NCBI GenBank assembly: GCA_003184365.1
Contig: NKYR01000137.1
Span: 220-64,219 of the forward strand
Length of the DNA stretch: 64,000 nucleotides
From: Evernia prunastri
Taxonomy: Eukaryota; Ascomycota; Lecanoromycetes; Lecanorales; Parmeliaceae
Reading direction: 5' to 3'
Below the pieces are notes generated by a model. The model was given only the letters and a program-made list of their open reading frames with translations. It did not search any database and had not been told where the DNA came from. The position numbers and the translations under genes are program-made. This document shows positions 52,982 to 63,541 of the stretch, one piece after another. The stretch's first letter is position 1. Each line of letters begins with the position of its first letter.

Positions 52982-53872
52982 CTAGGTCGTCTCCTCCTCC
53001 CCACCCTCCGGATCTCCCTGTTCCCCCGGATCCGGTACTGCCTCCTCTCCACCCTCCGGATCCCCCGGATCACTCGGATCCGGTACTGACTCCTCTCCAC
53101 CACTTGGCAGCTGCCACCCACCATTGGCAGGCGCCTGCTCAGACCCCGCATCACTGGCAGACGCGTCCGCAGAGGTATCGTCGTACGTCTCCGGCAAAAT
53201 GACATAACTTGGATACCCCGAATCGACCTGCTCGCCAGTGCTGTTGCCAATCGGCAGCAACTTTACGTTCACCGCCGCGACGTTGAACGGTCCACCGTCG
53301 GATGGAAAACAGGTCGATTGCATCAGCTGGTAGATGTAAGTTTCACAGGTGCTCGTGCCATTCTGGGGTTGTGCGGCGGGCTCGGGGTTGACCCAGACGC
53401 CCATCGTGCAGTTCGGACCTCCACTCGACCAAGTCCATTGCGATGCAGGCGCTTGACCCGTTGCTATCATACCGCAAATGTTGGCGATGTTGCTGGCGCA
53501 GGATGCGGTGTTGATGCTTTGATTCCAACTCGGAAGAGAGTTGATACATTGCACGCCGTATATGCTGGGAGCGTGTGTGTAGGTCGTGTTTATCTCACCG
53601 CATGTATTGAGCGCGGATTCGAAGTCCGTTTGGTCGCCTGTTGGACCGCAGGGGTCACGGGTGCCAGGTTGTGACGCTGCGGTAGATTTGGTGGGGGCAG
53701 CAGAGGAGGCTCGGGTGGGGGGAATGGTGATGGGTGAGGGAGGCCCGGGTGACGAACTATCTTTGTAGGGCTCGTAGACCCCTCCGACGGGCGGATGTTC
53801 CATGGCTTCTGAGAAAGAATGTTTGATGATTGTGAGGAAGGAGATGAGGAGGAGTGACAGAGAGAACATCAT
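52982..53872 (-). CDS. Secreted cysteine-containing protein with acidic repeat tail
   Basis: 296 aa from ATG 53872 (MMFSLSLLLISFLTIIKHSF, a clear signal peptide). A Pro/Ser/Thr linker leads to a domain with about eight Cys and several N-glycosylation sites (NTT, NQS, NCT, NGT, NST): TRDPCGPTGDQTDFESALNT, CINSLPSWNQ, CASNIANICG, SSGGPNCTMGVW, CETYIYQLMQSTC. I do not name the family. The last 60 residues are an imperfect tandem repeat around VPDP-GDPEGGEE, very acidic and Pro/Gly-rich, encoded by repeats of ctccggatcc. No membrane helix or GPI tail is visible, so secretion is likely. An earlier ATG in the frame would not give a signal peptide. Confidence 0.72.
   Translation of the reverse strand: MMFSLSLLLISFLTIIKHSFSEAMEHPPVGGVYEPYKDSSSPGPPSPITIPPTRASSAAPTKSTAASQPGTRDPCGPTGDQTDFESALNTCGEINTTYTHAPSIYGVQCINSLPSWNQSINTASCASNIANICGMIATGQAPASQWTWSSGGPNCTMGVWVNPEPAAQPQNGTSTCETYIYQLMQSTCFPSDGGPFNVAAVNVKLLPIGNSTGEQVDSGYPSYVILPETYDDTSADASASDAGSEQAPANGGWQLPSGGEESVPDPSDPGDPEGGEEAVPDPGEQGDPEGGEEETT
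52985..53105. repeat. Imperfect coding tandem repeat (ccggatcc-rich)
   Basis: At least two to three copies of a unit of about 50 bp with the core cctctccaccctccggatc, encoding the GDPEGGEE-VPDP tail of the secreted protein on the minus strand. Confidence 0.8.
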
Positions 53873-54808
53873 TGCTGATGTCGTGGTGCTTGTATATCTG
53901 AAGACGACGTAGTAAGTTGGATAGATATGATGGGGATGAATGAGGCTTATACAGAAATCTTTCATATGAGGTCGGCCTGAGATATGGGCGATCCATTGGA
54001 AACAACCTTCCAACGCTGGTGAAGCAAAGCGGCAGAGCCTGTCGTCGCCAGGAAGTTTGATCTGCAATTGGCGCATCGTACACGCGACGAAACAGCACTT
54101 CAAATCGTTCCAGGATTTGAAACGATATTTGCGAACCGCCCCGGCTATGCGGCTAGTTATTACACATCAACATCGTCGAGGGCGAGGAAGTGCATCAACC
54201 CGGACAAGGTCGTCGTTCTCAGAATGAAAGTATTCAAGAAAAGCAATAGCTCGCTGATGTAGCTATTATCAAAATTTGGAGAATGCATACCGTCCGGATT
54301 GTCATCCTTTTTCTATTTACACCATGCCTAGAGAGCTTACAAAATATTGACAATCGAACACCAATGCGATACTATTCAGATTCCAGAGTTCCCTCAGATT
54401 TACTTTCAGACTTGGTTGGGGCGATGATGTTTCATTTTCCGAAAGAAAAGAGTTGGAATGAGAGAATCAATGTGGAAAACAAATTACATGTTCATCTAGA
54501 ACTTGTTGTCAAGTGGGAGTTGCGCAGGGAATATTCCCGTAGTGCAGTCTGTGCAACGAGAGAACAGCGGAATCTCTGTAGTCATCCAGAAATATATTGT
54601 GACGTTGACCTGAAATGTTAGACGATATCTGTATTCAATCCCAGTAATATGACATGCGCAAAGCCGTGCTACCTGTGACTTATCGTCCCTCCATACAAAT
54701 CCGCGAATGACCTTGCTTCTGCATATGCACACCTGTAGGAGTCCGACGGGTGAGATAGAAGGCGACAACTGGTGGCCTCATACAAAGAAAAACTGCTAGA
54801 GCCGTAGA
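53873..54808. other. Intergenic gap
   Basis: Promoter side of the secreted-protein gene and 3' side of the VAN1 gene. No gene, repeat or RNA recognised. Confidence 0.5.
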
Positions 54809-55996
54809 CTATTCGTTATAGTGGTATACCTGAAGAATCATGTCAGCACCTCCAGCTTGTGTCTCCGGAATACCTTTCTTAGTGCTCACGAAATAATTTG
54901 GCAAACCAAAACACCCCCAACCTAATCTTCTCGCCATCTTCGCGAAACCTTCTGTCTCTATTAAATGGTAAAAGGGAAATGGTGGAAACATGGCTCCATC
55001 TCGATGTACTTCGGCCTTTACCAAGAGGGCCGTACCTCCGACGCCATCTAGTGGTATTATGGCCTGCTGATTTCGACTTTCTGACCTGTCGGCTGTCATA
55101 GCCATCAACGTTCTATATGTCGCAATATCCGCGTAGCCTTCAAATATGATATCTTCTGGTCCCATATCCCTTGCCATATCTGCAGCCACCTGACTATCCT
55201 GCCACGAATTGTAATCGTATGGCCTTGTGTCGGGCTTGTTTTCTTCATTGGTGAATCGTTGGAAGCAGTTTGGCACAAGTACGGGTTTGTCATGGAAAGC
55301 CAGGTCTTGTATTAATGTTGGAGGTGTCTCGACAATGTCAGCGTCCAACCATAGAACCCAAGAGGTGGAAGGACCAAGGGTTGTGAATAAAAGTGAATTT
55401 CGAGCTCGAGACATGGCCGCTCGCCGCGCCTTTTGATTCTCCTTCTTGTGTCTTTCCGACTCGTCTTGTGAAGATATCGGCGGATCGAAATCTTGCCTCA
55501 AGATCGTGACGCTTGCGAACCGCTTGCTCTCTGGGCCTTGTTGAGTAGTTGCTATGGCCGCTTGTAGCGCCGCGGTCGCTGTGTGGCCTTCCTTGGTTTT
55601 CGGAATAATAAAACCAAGCGCGATCAGAGAGTGTGGGTATGAGAGTGCGAGGAGGTTGTTCCAGTAACCCTGATAGAATCGAGCGAGGGGTGTAAGGATG
55701 AGGACGGTTTCTTGATTGCCAATAGGGTCGGGGGTGGTCGTGACATTGTTAAGGTGGTAATGGACGACCGGGGGTGGCTTGTTCAGGCCATTGAGCGAGG
55801 CATCCGGCTTCACGAATGGAGCAGTAGGAGGCGATAGAGGATGAGCCGCGGCATTGGCGATTTTTCGCTTGGCGGTCGTCACCGCACCTGAATTGGACGA
55901 CGGCGCGAAGAGGAAGATGAGAAAGCCGAAGGACAATACAGCTGCTAATACCAGAGTTATAGGATTGGTCCGCCGTATTGACCTAGGTAGAGCCAT
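54809..55996 (-). CDS. VAN1: Mannan polymerase subunit, VAN1-type alpha-1,6-mannosyltransferase
   Basis: Golgi type II membrane glycosyltransferase (Anp1/Mnn9/Van1 family) that extends the N-glycan mannan backbone. 395 aa from ATG 55996 (MALPRSIRRTNPITLVLAAV). A membrane anchor at residues about 12-32 is followed by a stem and the catalytic domain: ETVLILTPLARFYQGYWNNL, LSYPHSLIALGFIIPKTKEG, ILRQDFDPPISSQDESERHK, RRAAMSRARNSLLFTTLGPS, the metal-binding DxD in WVLWLDADIVETPP, and a C-terminal MILQVYHYNE. The PKTKEG and QDESERH blocks point to VAN1 rather than MNN9 or ANP1. No intron. Confidence 0.9.
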   Translation of the reverse strand: MALPRSIRRTNPITLVLAAVLSFGFLIFLFAPSSNSGAVTTAKRKIANAAAHPLSPPTAPFVKPDASLNGLNKPPPVVHYHLNNVTTTPDPIGNQETVLILTPLARFYQGYWNNLLALSYPHSLIALGFIIPKTKEGHTATAALQAAIATTQQGPESKRFASVTILRQDFDPPISSQDESERHKKENQKARRAAMSRARNSLLFTTLGPSTSWVLWLDADIVETPPTLIQDLAFHDKPVLVPNCFQRFTNEENKPDTRPYDYNSWQDSQVAADMARDMGPEDIIFEGYADIATYRTLMAMTADRSESRNQQAIIPLDGVGGTALLVKAEVHRDGAMFPPFPFYHLIETEGFAKMARRLGWGCFGLPNYFVSTKKGIPETQAGGADMILQVYHYNE

Positions 55997-57275
55997 GGTG
56001 AAGCCTTGCGGTTTACCTGAAGATGCTCGAGGGATCTTGAATCTCCGAGCTGCTCCCTCTTCAGGCCAGACCAAGCGGGTTGGAGCCCTTTACTTTAGAT
56101 TGACCATTAGCGACTTGAAGTCATGCCGATTCTGGCAATTTTCACAGCATTGGCTTCAATAGGTACTCGCGGATTGTAAGAATGCTTGTTGAAGCTCCTC
56201 CTGGGTTCATGTAGGTAGGTGGTTCAGGAGCGACTTGTCCAAAAGTCAGAATTGGTCCTTAAAGTTGTCTAGAGCCTAAAGGTGACTAGCCCTTCCGCCT
56301 TGGCGATTCACAGTAATGGAAACTAAAGACGGCACTAAGCCTTGTCGGTGAAGGTTCCTCGCTTCCACGCGACGGAGAGTCCCCACCACCGCCCCCGTCT
56401 CCCCGTGTAGCCTGCACCGTCATATGAGTGTAATATTTATACAAGAGCTGGAATGAATTTAATCAATTAGACCGAAGAAGGAAGATGATTTCTACCTGTA
56501 ACAATCACTGAAGTGACTACACGAAGACTCTAACAGTTTAGTGCCACCATTTCCGAGAGCGAAGGCTCCGTTATCTTCTCCATTGAGATAACTATGTCTT
56601 TTTCACCAATAGAGAGAGCTTCATTCAAGAAAGATGGTGTCTAGTCCCGATACTTACAAGGAAGAGCTCCATACTCAAGGCCCCGCACAGGAACTTTTGT
56701 TTTGAAGATTTGATATACCAGCGGATTCGTCGGCGATCAAAAAGACCCAGATGTCATATTCTGGTGTAGTCCGATGCTGTACCTGCCACGTCCTTTCTTG
56801 GTCGCGCGAAGCTAGCGGACTCAACAATGTTGAGAAGGATTGGGAGGGATGAGAAGAGGTTTGGAAGTCAAGTCACTGTATAGCAAGGTACTGAAACGAA
56901 CTGGAAAAGGGTTCATCTCTCTACTTTCTCCCCTGACGGTTAGTGTGTTATATAGTCTTAGATGTTCAATCGAATATCTAAGTGGACGTCTCGGATCTAC
57001 TAGATGCCACAAGTTACATTACCTCAATAGTCGCCAATCTTCCGGCTTGCAACACCACATGGGCCTTCCTATTTGGATTGAGAACGATGGTGAAAAGGGT
57101 CAAATGGTGATGTTTGTTGAAGTCGCGATGAGGTGCTTCTTGAGGTAAATGAAGTGACGTTCTCCACTCAACGAGTGATAGAGTCCGGAACACCACTGGT
57201 GTTCCGCACATGCAGAAAGAACATGTGAAGATATTGTTCAGATTTCACGTTAGCAGGGCAGGCTTGTGGCTATGA
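55997..57275. other. Intergenic region with a perfect odd palindrome
   Basis: Between tandem minus-strand glycosyltransferase genes. Contains the 21-base palindrome at 57186-57206. No gene supported. Confidence 0.5.
57186..57206. repeat. 21-nt palindrome, 10-bp arms, 1-nt centre
   Basis: cggaacacca, then c, then tggtgttccg: the two 10-base arms are exact reverse complements. It lies 70 bp beyond the GT8 stop codon, in its 3' flank. It could be a terminator-proximal hairpin, a factor site, or chance. Confidence 0.7.
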
Positions 57276-58328
57276 CTAGAAACCATCATCAATACCTCTC
57301 TGCTTTTCCTCTCTTAGTCTCTCCGTATTCGCCTCGATCCACCATCTGTGCGTTGAGTTGCTCTCCTCTCCTAACTTCTCATCCCAGGGTTTTGGGCTAA
57401 GTAAATAATGCATGTTCTTCACCTCATCATCCCTCCAGATTGATGCGTGTGTTTCACGAGAGGTTTTCAATGCATTGTAAGTGTATGGCAGTGCGACCCA
57501 TCTGCCCGAGAAGAGGTCCGAGAGGAGGGATTGGTCTGCAAACTCGTAGTTCATGACCGCGGTGTCTGATGCCATTCGTTCTTGGATGAGGTCGTAGAGC
57601 ACTTTGGAGGGATTTACGACTTGGAGACCGCCATTCGGGATCCCTAGGCCAGAGGTGGGGGAGGGACCGTGGGTCTGGGCGGCATCAGGGTCGTCGTGCT
57701 GTGAGGTGTAGGCGCAGTTTTCGGGGATCCTGGAGGGCTTCTTAGTCGACAGCTCATATGGAGACCTTAACATATCAGATAGTATGCCCACCAATCCTTA
57801 GGATAATGCGCCTTCTTCTTGGGGTTGCAAACACAGGCATGGCTAGCCGCGAATACCCTGTTCCCTTTTCCCTCACTTGCAGGAGCATCGAGCTTAATCT
57901 CCATAAGTTCATCCATATTCTTCATAACCATCATGTCGCTATCCAGCTGCACAACCCTATCATACTCCTCAAGCGAAAAGGGTGTGAGCTTGCTCCAGCA
58001 GTCATAGAAGCGAGGGTCGTTGGTAAAATCTTTGTGAACGGCGGGAAGGAGGTATTTGACTCGCTTCTTGGGGATCTTACGGATCTCGAGAGCGCGGTGA
58101 CCTTCGGGGGGGAAAGTATCGGTATATAGAGCAACGAGAGGGAATTTAGAGCCATGTTTTTTGAGAGAGTAGTCTAGGGTGAGAAGGCCGGAAAGGTAAG
58201 CTGTGTTTGTTATAAGGGTGGTCCATACTTTTGGGTATCAGCAATTGGCTCCAGGCTTCTGGGATGTGGCTCGTACCTTTCTTTGAGTCCACAACTCGAG
58301 TGGTATCCGTATTAGTCGAGTCTGCCAT
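57276..58328 (-). CDS. Glycosyltransferase family 8 protein (glycogenin/galactinol-synthase-like)
   Basis: Three exons, 58328-58277, 58227-57792 and 57729-57276, give 313 aa. N-terminus MADSTNTDTTRVVDSKK then VWTTLITNTAYLSGLLTLDY. GT8 hallmarks: FTNDPRFYDCWSKLTPFSLE, the metal-binding motif in YDRVVQLDSDMMVMKNMDEL (D-S-D), GIPNGGLQVVNPSKVLYDLI, FADQSLLSDLFSGRWVALPY and the C-terminal HYLLSPKPWDE. A GT-A fold retaining transferase using a nucleotide sugar; donor and acceptor are unknown. It is soluble, with no signal peptide or anchor, and shorter than true glycogenin. The Cys-rich segment ASHACVCNPKKKAHYP is usual in fungal members. Confidence 0.87.
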
Positions 58329-58756
58329 GTTCTTGTTTGTTTACGTATTTCCCTGAAAGTTTATAGCACCGTGGCGGGTCGTTGCGGTGGGGGAAAGAGG
58401 ATCGAGTCGCTGGTGAAGAGTAGGCATTAATACCATCTTGGTCACTGATAGCTGAGGGGGGTGAAGCCTGAGCTATATAACTTGATTGGCTGCGAGGCTG
58501 CCGGACCTTGCCGAGATCAAGTTGGTGGATTTAAAGCAAGCGCAAGCTGCGTATCTCCGAGATTGTCGATCACCCGGTGCCATGATGTCGATGATATTTG
58601 ATCACAACTAACCCATTGGCAAGCAAAGTATGTACGGGGTAATAACTCTTGTACCACGAGCTATGTTTCCTCGCTCCTCCTATCTGCCATGATACTGGCA
58701 GCCAGTCTCCCCGTCTTGAAGAGCCCTGATCTATCTACTCACCTGCCTTCCGTCTC
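58329..58756. promoter_or_regulatory. Divergent promoter, GT8 / mitochondrial carrier
   Basis: 428 bp between divergent starts. No specific element identified. Confidence 0.5.
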
Positions 58757-60164
58757 ATGTCCTCCTTACAGACTTCCATTGTGAACCCGAATAGTAAAGA
58801 GGCAAACAATGAAAACATCGGCCAGGAGATCGCTACCCCCAGTGCTCAGCACAAAAATTACAAGGGATTCGTGGCTGGAGTCTTCTCTGGCATTTCAAAA
58901 TTGAGCGGTAAGACCAAGTCAAGATTGTGGAAAAAGACATTTTATTAATCCTGCCTCCTAGTCGGGCATCCGTATGTTTACTAGACGACTCTACAAAGCC
59001 TGATATTGACTTGGGGCTTATTTACGTCAGCTTCGATACCATCAAAGTACGGCTTCAGACCAGTGAGAAGGTGCAATTCAGAGGTCCTTTGGATTGCCTG
59101 CTGCAAACAATACGGCATGAAGGTGTACGGGGCCTTTACAAGGGGGCTACACCACCATTGGTGGGATGGATGTTTATGGACTCAATGTACGACGAATAGT
59201 TATCCCACGGTTGATGGCTCTGCTGACAACTGGAATCCAGAATGCTGTACGTATCTTCGGAGTCTATGTTTCCTCTTTTGAACCAAGCCATAAGTCTTGA
59301 GACATGTTCTTGGAGTGTACACTCTCCAAACGTGTCTGAACGCTCCTTGTAACCCTTTAAACAAGCAAAAGTGACCCGACATCGTGATTTAGAGGCTCCC
59401 TTACCTTTTACCGTCGTATCTTAAAAGACAATGTCTTCTCCAGCCCATCGATCCTGGCGGTTGCTCGGACATCCAGTCGCAAAACGGAAACTTCGAATCG
59501 ACAGGCGGAAGATAGACTCCCAACAATTGGACATGGTATAGCAGGCATCATGGCCGGCGCTACTGTAAGCTTTATTGCAGCACCTGTAGAGCACATCAAA
59601 GCTCGTCTGCAAGTTCAGTACGCAGCAGATAAGAGCAAGCGATTATACAGCGGTCCGATCGACTGCATCAAGAAAATAGTTTGTTACTGCTGCCCAGAGG
59701 TCGTATCGTCAGCAACGAGCACATACTGATGCAACATTCAGCTTCAAGCCCATGGAGTCCGGGGCGTATACCACGGTCTTTCAGCCACCCTTCTCTTTCG
59801 CTCGTTCTTCTTCTTTTGGTGGGGCTCTTATGACCTCTTCACGCGCTATTTCTTGGACCACACCCATCTGTCCACGCCTTCCATCAATTTCTGGGCTGGC
59901 GGCCTTTCAGCTCAAGTCTTCTGGCTTACCTCCTACCCATCTGATGTCGTCAAGCAGCGCATCATGACTGATCCACTCGGTGGTGCGCTGAGGGATGGAG
60001 AAAGGCGTTTCCTAAGGTGGAAGGACGCGGCGAAGGAGATATTGCGAAGAGATGGGCTAAGAGGATTCTGGAGGGGGTTTACACCCTGCTTTCTGAGAGC
60101 ATTTCCTGCTAATGCAGTTGCGCTGGTTGCATTTGAGGGCGTCATGAGAGGCTTGCCTTCCTGA
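58757..60164 (+). CDS. Mitochondrial carrier (SLC25) protein
   Basis: Six exons, 58757-58907, 58962-58971, 59031-59186, 59241-59246, 59393-59678 and 59742-60164, give 343 aa. Exons of 10 nt and 6 nt are needed to restore GVFSGISKLSVGHPFDTIKV and GWMFMDSIMLGSLTFYRR, both strongly conserved. All three carrier signatures are present: HPFDTIKVRLQT, APVEHIKARLQVQ and YPSDVVKQRIM. Six helices are expected. An insertion of about 30 hydrophilic residues follows RILKDNVF. The third repeat (SINFWAGGLSAQVFWLTSYP) matches fungal carriers near the ORT/YMC/SLC25A29 group, so a basic amino acid or related metabolite is possible; I do not assign a substrate. One donor is GTTTGT (59679). Confidence 0.87.
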
Positions 60165-60549
60165 CTGAAACAACAGCGCTAAATGTATGATACCCAACAC
60201 TCCACTTACTCAGAGCAGTAACAATGAGATGAGAATGCTAGCCATGACAAGGTGGTCTGCTTTTCGTGTGACAACCATCTAAATCCAGTCACGGTGAGTT
60301 TTATATATTCTTGGAGTTGACTGAGGTATAAATGGCAATAAATGTCATTTTCATATGTGCGCTCTTGATACGATAGCTGCCTAAACCCCCCTAGAGCAAC
60401 CCATTTACCCAGCTCTACAAGATGTTGCCCTCAGCCATTCTGGGCGACATGCATTGGCGTTAAAATTTATGGCGGCCTGCGTCAAGGGGGGCACCGGATT
60501 GGCGCTGCCTTCATTGCTATCAGATTTTCGTGTTTGCATCAATGCCACG
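60165..60549. other. Intergenic gap before the SET-MYND gene
   Basis: Between tandem plus-strand genes. An ATG at 60469 is in frame with the downstream gene, so part of this gap may be coding. Confidence 0.45.
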
Positions 60550-62475
60550 ATGTCGCTAATTGGCCGGCCTCTTGGTCTTGGATCGCTGAGGACTTTCGCC
60601 CGTGGCAGTCCTTTCCCCTTTCAGAGACATGCTGGGCTATTTCACGTCTCTAATCCCAATGCGAGCAGTTCGCCACCCGCAGATGGTAATGTCCACCGCT
60701 CGGCAGCGGTTCCAGCACCAAGTTTGGACAACACGTGGTCGTTCGAATTATGGAGGCCGACTATGGCAGGTTTTGATGATGCAGACTATACGGACAAGTG
60801 CAAGGGCGTTGAGGTATCATCTTTTGACGATATCTTCGCCGAGTACGTCTGCTGACGAATGCGCGGAATGAACCAGGATTTCAGGCGCAGTTCTGCGCTG
60901 GTAATTCAGCTTACAGAAGAGCTCCGAGCCGAGCCCCATAACCCTTACGCTTTGAATCGAAGAGCATCCGAGCTTCTGTCCTTGGGCTATCCAGACCTTG
61001 CGGCCGGAGACGCCTTCAGATCGAAAATCCACGTTCAGTACATGATGCTGGCAGTCATGGAAAAGCGTGATCAAATGAGCTTCCTAGAAGGGAGAGAGGC
61101 TCTAGAAAGCATGCTTAGATGGCACTTTGGGGCGTACAAGGATTTAATGTCAGCTCTTTTCTTGACAACGGATTACAAAAGCCTTCTGAAAATCTGTGAG
61201 GAGGGGGCACAACGTTACCAGGGCAAGCGCCAAATCGAACACATTGTCCCTTCCACGACTTTTTTTAAAGAGGCCAAAGAACTCGCCACTCTTAAATTCG
61301 AAGGAAGCCAGAAATCTATAGGGCAAGAAAGATACAGCCAAGAAGAAGCCCAGATACGTCTCGAACACGGTGGTATTAGCCATCAAGCCTACCCTTTCAC
61401 CCAAGAGAAGTACGTGAATCGGGGGACGGACGTCATCGCGTCGGCAAAGAGCCTTCTCCATCAAATGTCTTCAAGCTGTACTCTGGATTATAGCCCTATT
61501 GGCCTTCTGTCAAACAGCCCAGAAGAGAAGTCATCCATGTCACTCGGTGTATTTGCCACTCGGGATATATATTTTGGTGAACGCCTGGTCGAAGATAGCA
61601 CTATAATTGCTGCCTCTGTTGTCAACGCTGCTGCCCCATCAACGCTCAAATCAAATCCGCATTCGCCTCGGATATGCGACAATTGCTACGGTGATATTCC
61701 CCCACAATCAAGACAGCACGTCCTGTCAACGTGCTGTAATACATCTTACTGTAGTGCGAGATGTCGAGAGATGGCACTTACTTCTTACCACAAAGTCTTG
61801 TGCGGCCAGAACTTCGATTGGCTGTACGAGGAATCGAAGGAAAAACAGGAGCCGTTTGTCTTGAATGGCCCTCTATGGCTACGCATACTTGCCGCATGCG
61901 TGCAGAGCAATTGTCATCCGCTGGATCACCCGTCCATTGCAAGGCTTACGCCACTGCACGACAAGTTCGGCAGGATTTGGACACTTTCCAACAACATCAC
62001 CACGCCCTTCAAGATACTAAGCCAATTAGGCGTCGACCCCATTGAAGACCTCCGCTACGAGACGTGGGTGCTACAAACCATCTGGACCCGCGTCATCAAC
62101 AACCAAGAAGAGCACAAGACACCGGACGGCCGTCAGGTGCGAGCGATCAGTCCTCTCTACTCATTCTTCAACCATAGCTGCGAACCGAACACCGGATGGA
62201 GCCCCACCGATAGTCCTACGTGCACGAACGGAAGCACAAAGGATATCTTTGCGAACCGGCACATCAGGAGAGGGGAAGAACTCTGCATTGGCTACGGCAA
62301 GTTTTCGGACAACAAGGCCGAACGGCAGAGGGTGATACAGTCATGGATCGGATCGGACAAAGAATGTGGCTGTACCAAGTGCCAGAGGGGGGATTCGGAA
62401 GTCCCGAAGGTGGAGCCGAGACTGGGGGCACCGCACGAGTCGGTCTTTCGGGGGATTCGGATCATTCAAATCTGA
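60550..62475 (+). CDS. SET and MYND domain protein (SMYD-like)
   Basis: Putative protein lysine methyltransferase. Two exons, about 60550-60842 and 60891-62475; the 48-nt intron (GTACGT donor, gctgac branch site, GCAG acceptor) joins FDDIFA to DSALVIQLTEELRAEPHNPY. About 625 aa. A TPR-like helical N-terminal half (RASELLSLGYPDLAAGDAFR) precedes SMSLGVFATRDIYFGERLVE, a split SET domain with an inserted zinc finger (CDNCYGDIPP, then CCNTSYCSARCREMALTSYH) and the SET core YSFFNHSCEPNTGW with NHSC, then RRGEELCIGYG. A post-SET CGCTKCQRG follows. The start is uncertain: ATG at 60469, 60550 or later (60763, MAGFDDADYTDKC) are all in frame, and homologues I recall begin near the last. Confidence 0.85.
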
Positions 62476-63541
62476 TCTCCTTTCGAGTCTTTCAAATGTC
62501 AAGATGCGTCTCGGTCGGCGAAGGCTGGGAGCTAGTCCTCTCCGCTTTGACCGTGTGACTTGTATTTTCGGTACTTACTATCCTTACGAGGAGCAAACAT
62601 GAGACAAACATATCAGAAGCTTCAGCACAGCACCAGGGCCAGCTGCGGTTCGAGTGCCTCACCTCGTATTGTAAGATATCCACAGAATCTTGTAACAACG
62701 TTAATTTCCTTGAAACCTGGTTCCTCTTGCTGTGTGAATGTAGAGAGGCTGGAGCATGTGCATTCCCTAAAACGGAGATTCCTGAACACGAACACGCTAA
62801 ATCAGCAGAATGAGACCAGTGCACCCAAAACCGAGAGTGGAGGAGGGAGAGAAAAGAGCACGCAGACACAATTTCCGAGCGTGCGACGTGAGAGCCCAGC
62901 GGGAACGGGAAAGCGTGCGGTAAAAGCAGACGGCGACGGAGATAGGAGAGCCAGGAGAGGAATTGGGGAAGGGCGAGGAGCGCGAAGGGTTGGGGATGGA
63001 AGGGGTTGTGATTGAGATGGGGGGCCGGGTTTGGGGATGCAGAAGCTTTTGGTTCGGTCTGGCGAGATGATGATGATGATGATGATGGGTGTAATGAGAT
63101 GGATTTCGATGCCGGCTTTGTGGGGGCCTTTTTCGAGGTTGCAGGACGGTGAGTGGATTACTGGGTTTCGATACTATTGAGCGCGCGCAGGAAGACATGA
63201 CCGAGGATACAGCTTCAGATGGCGCGGACAGAAAATCAGAGTCAGGTAGGCTTCGAGATAGAAGTGTTGTAGTGAGTCGGTTTTTTTTAATATTTGAATT
63301 ACTAGCAGTGATATAAATCCCAAAACCCAATCCAATCGATGTAAACTAGATAGCGAATGGCTAGAAATCAACACTAAGAGAAGCATGCCATTCTAAAACG
63401 AAAACCTCTATGCTCATTGCCATTCTGATATCTCCTTCACCGCTCGCACGGAATGGTGACACCTCCCGTCTATCAAGATTTCCACACAGCAAGTCCAATC
63501 TCGAACCCATGCCCCTCGAGTATCTCCGGTCGTCTTTTCCT
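62476..63541. other. Convergent 3' flanks (SET gene and GH72 gene)
   Basis: Contains an (atg)n run at about 63066-63087 and purine-rich sequence from 62820 to 63020. No supported gene. Confidence 0.5.
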
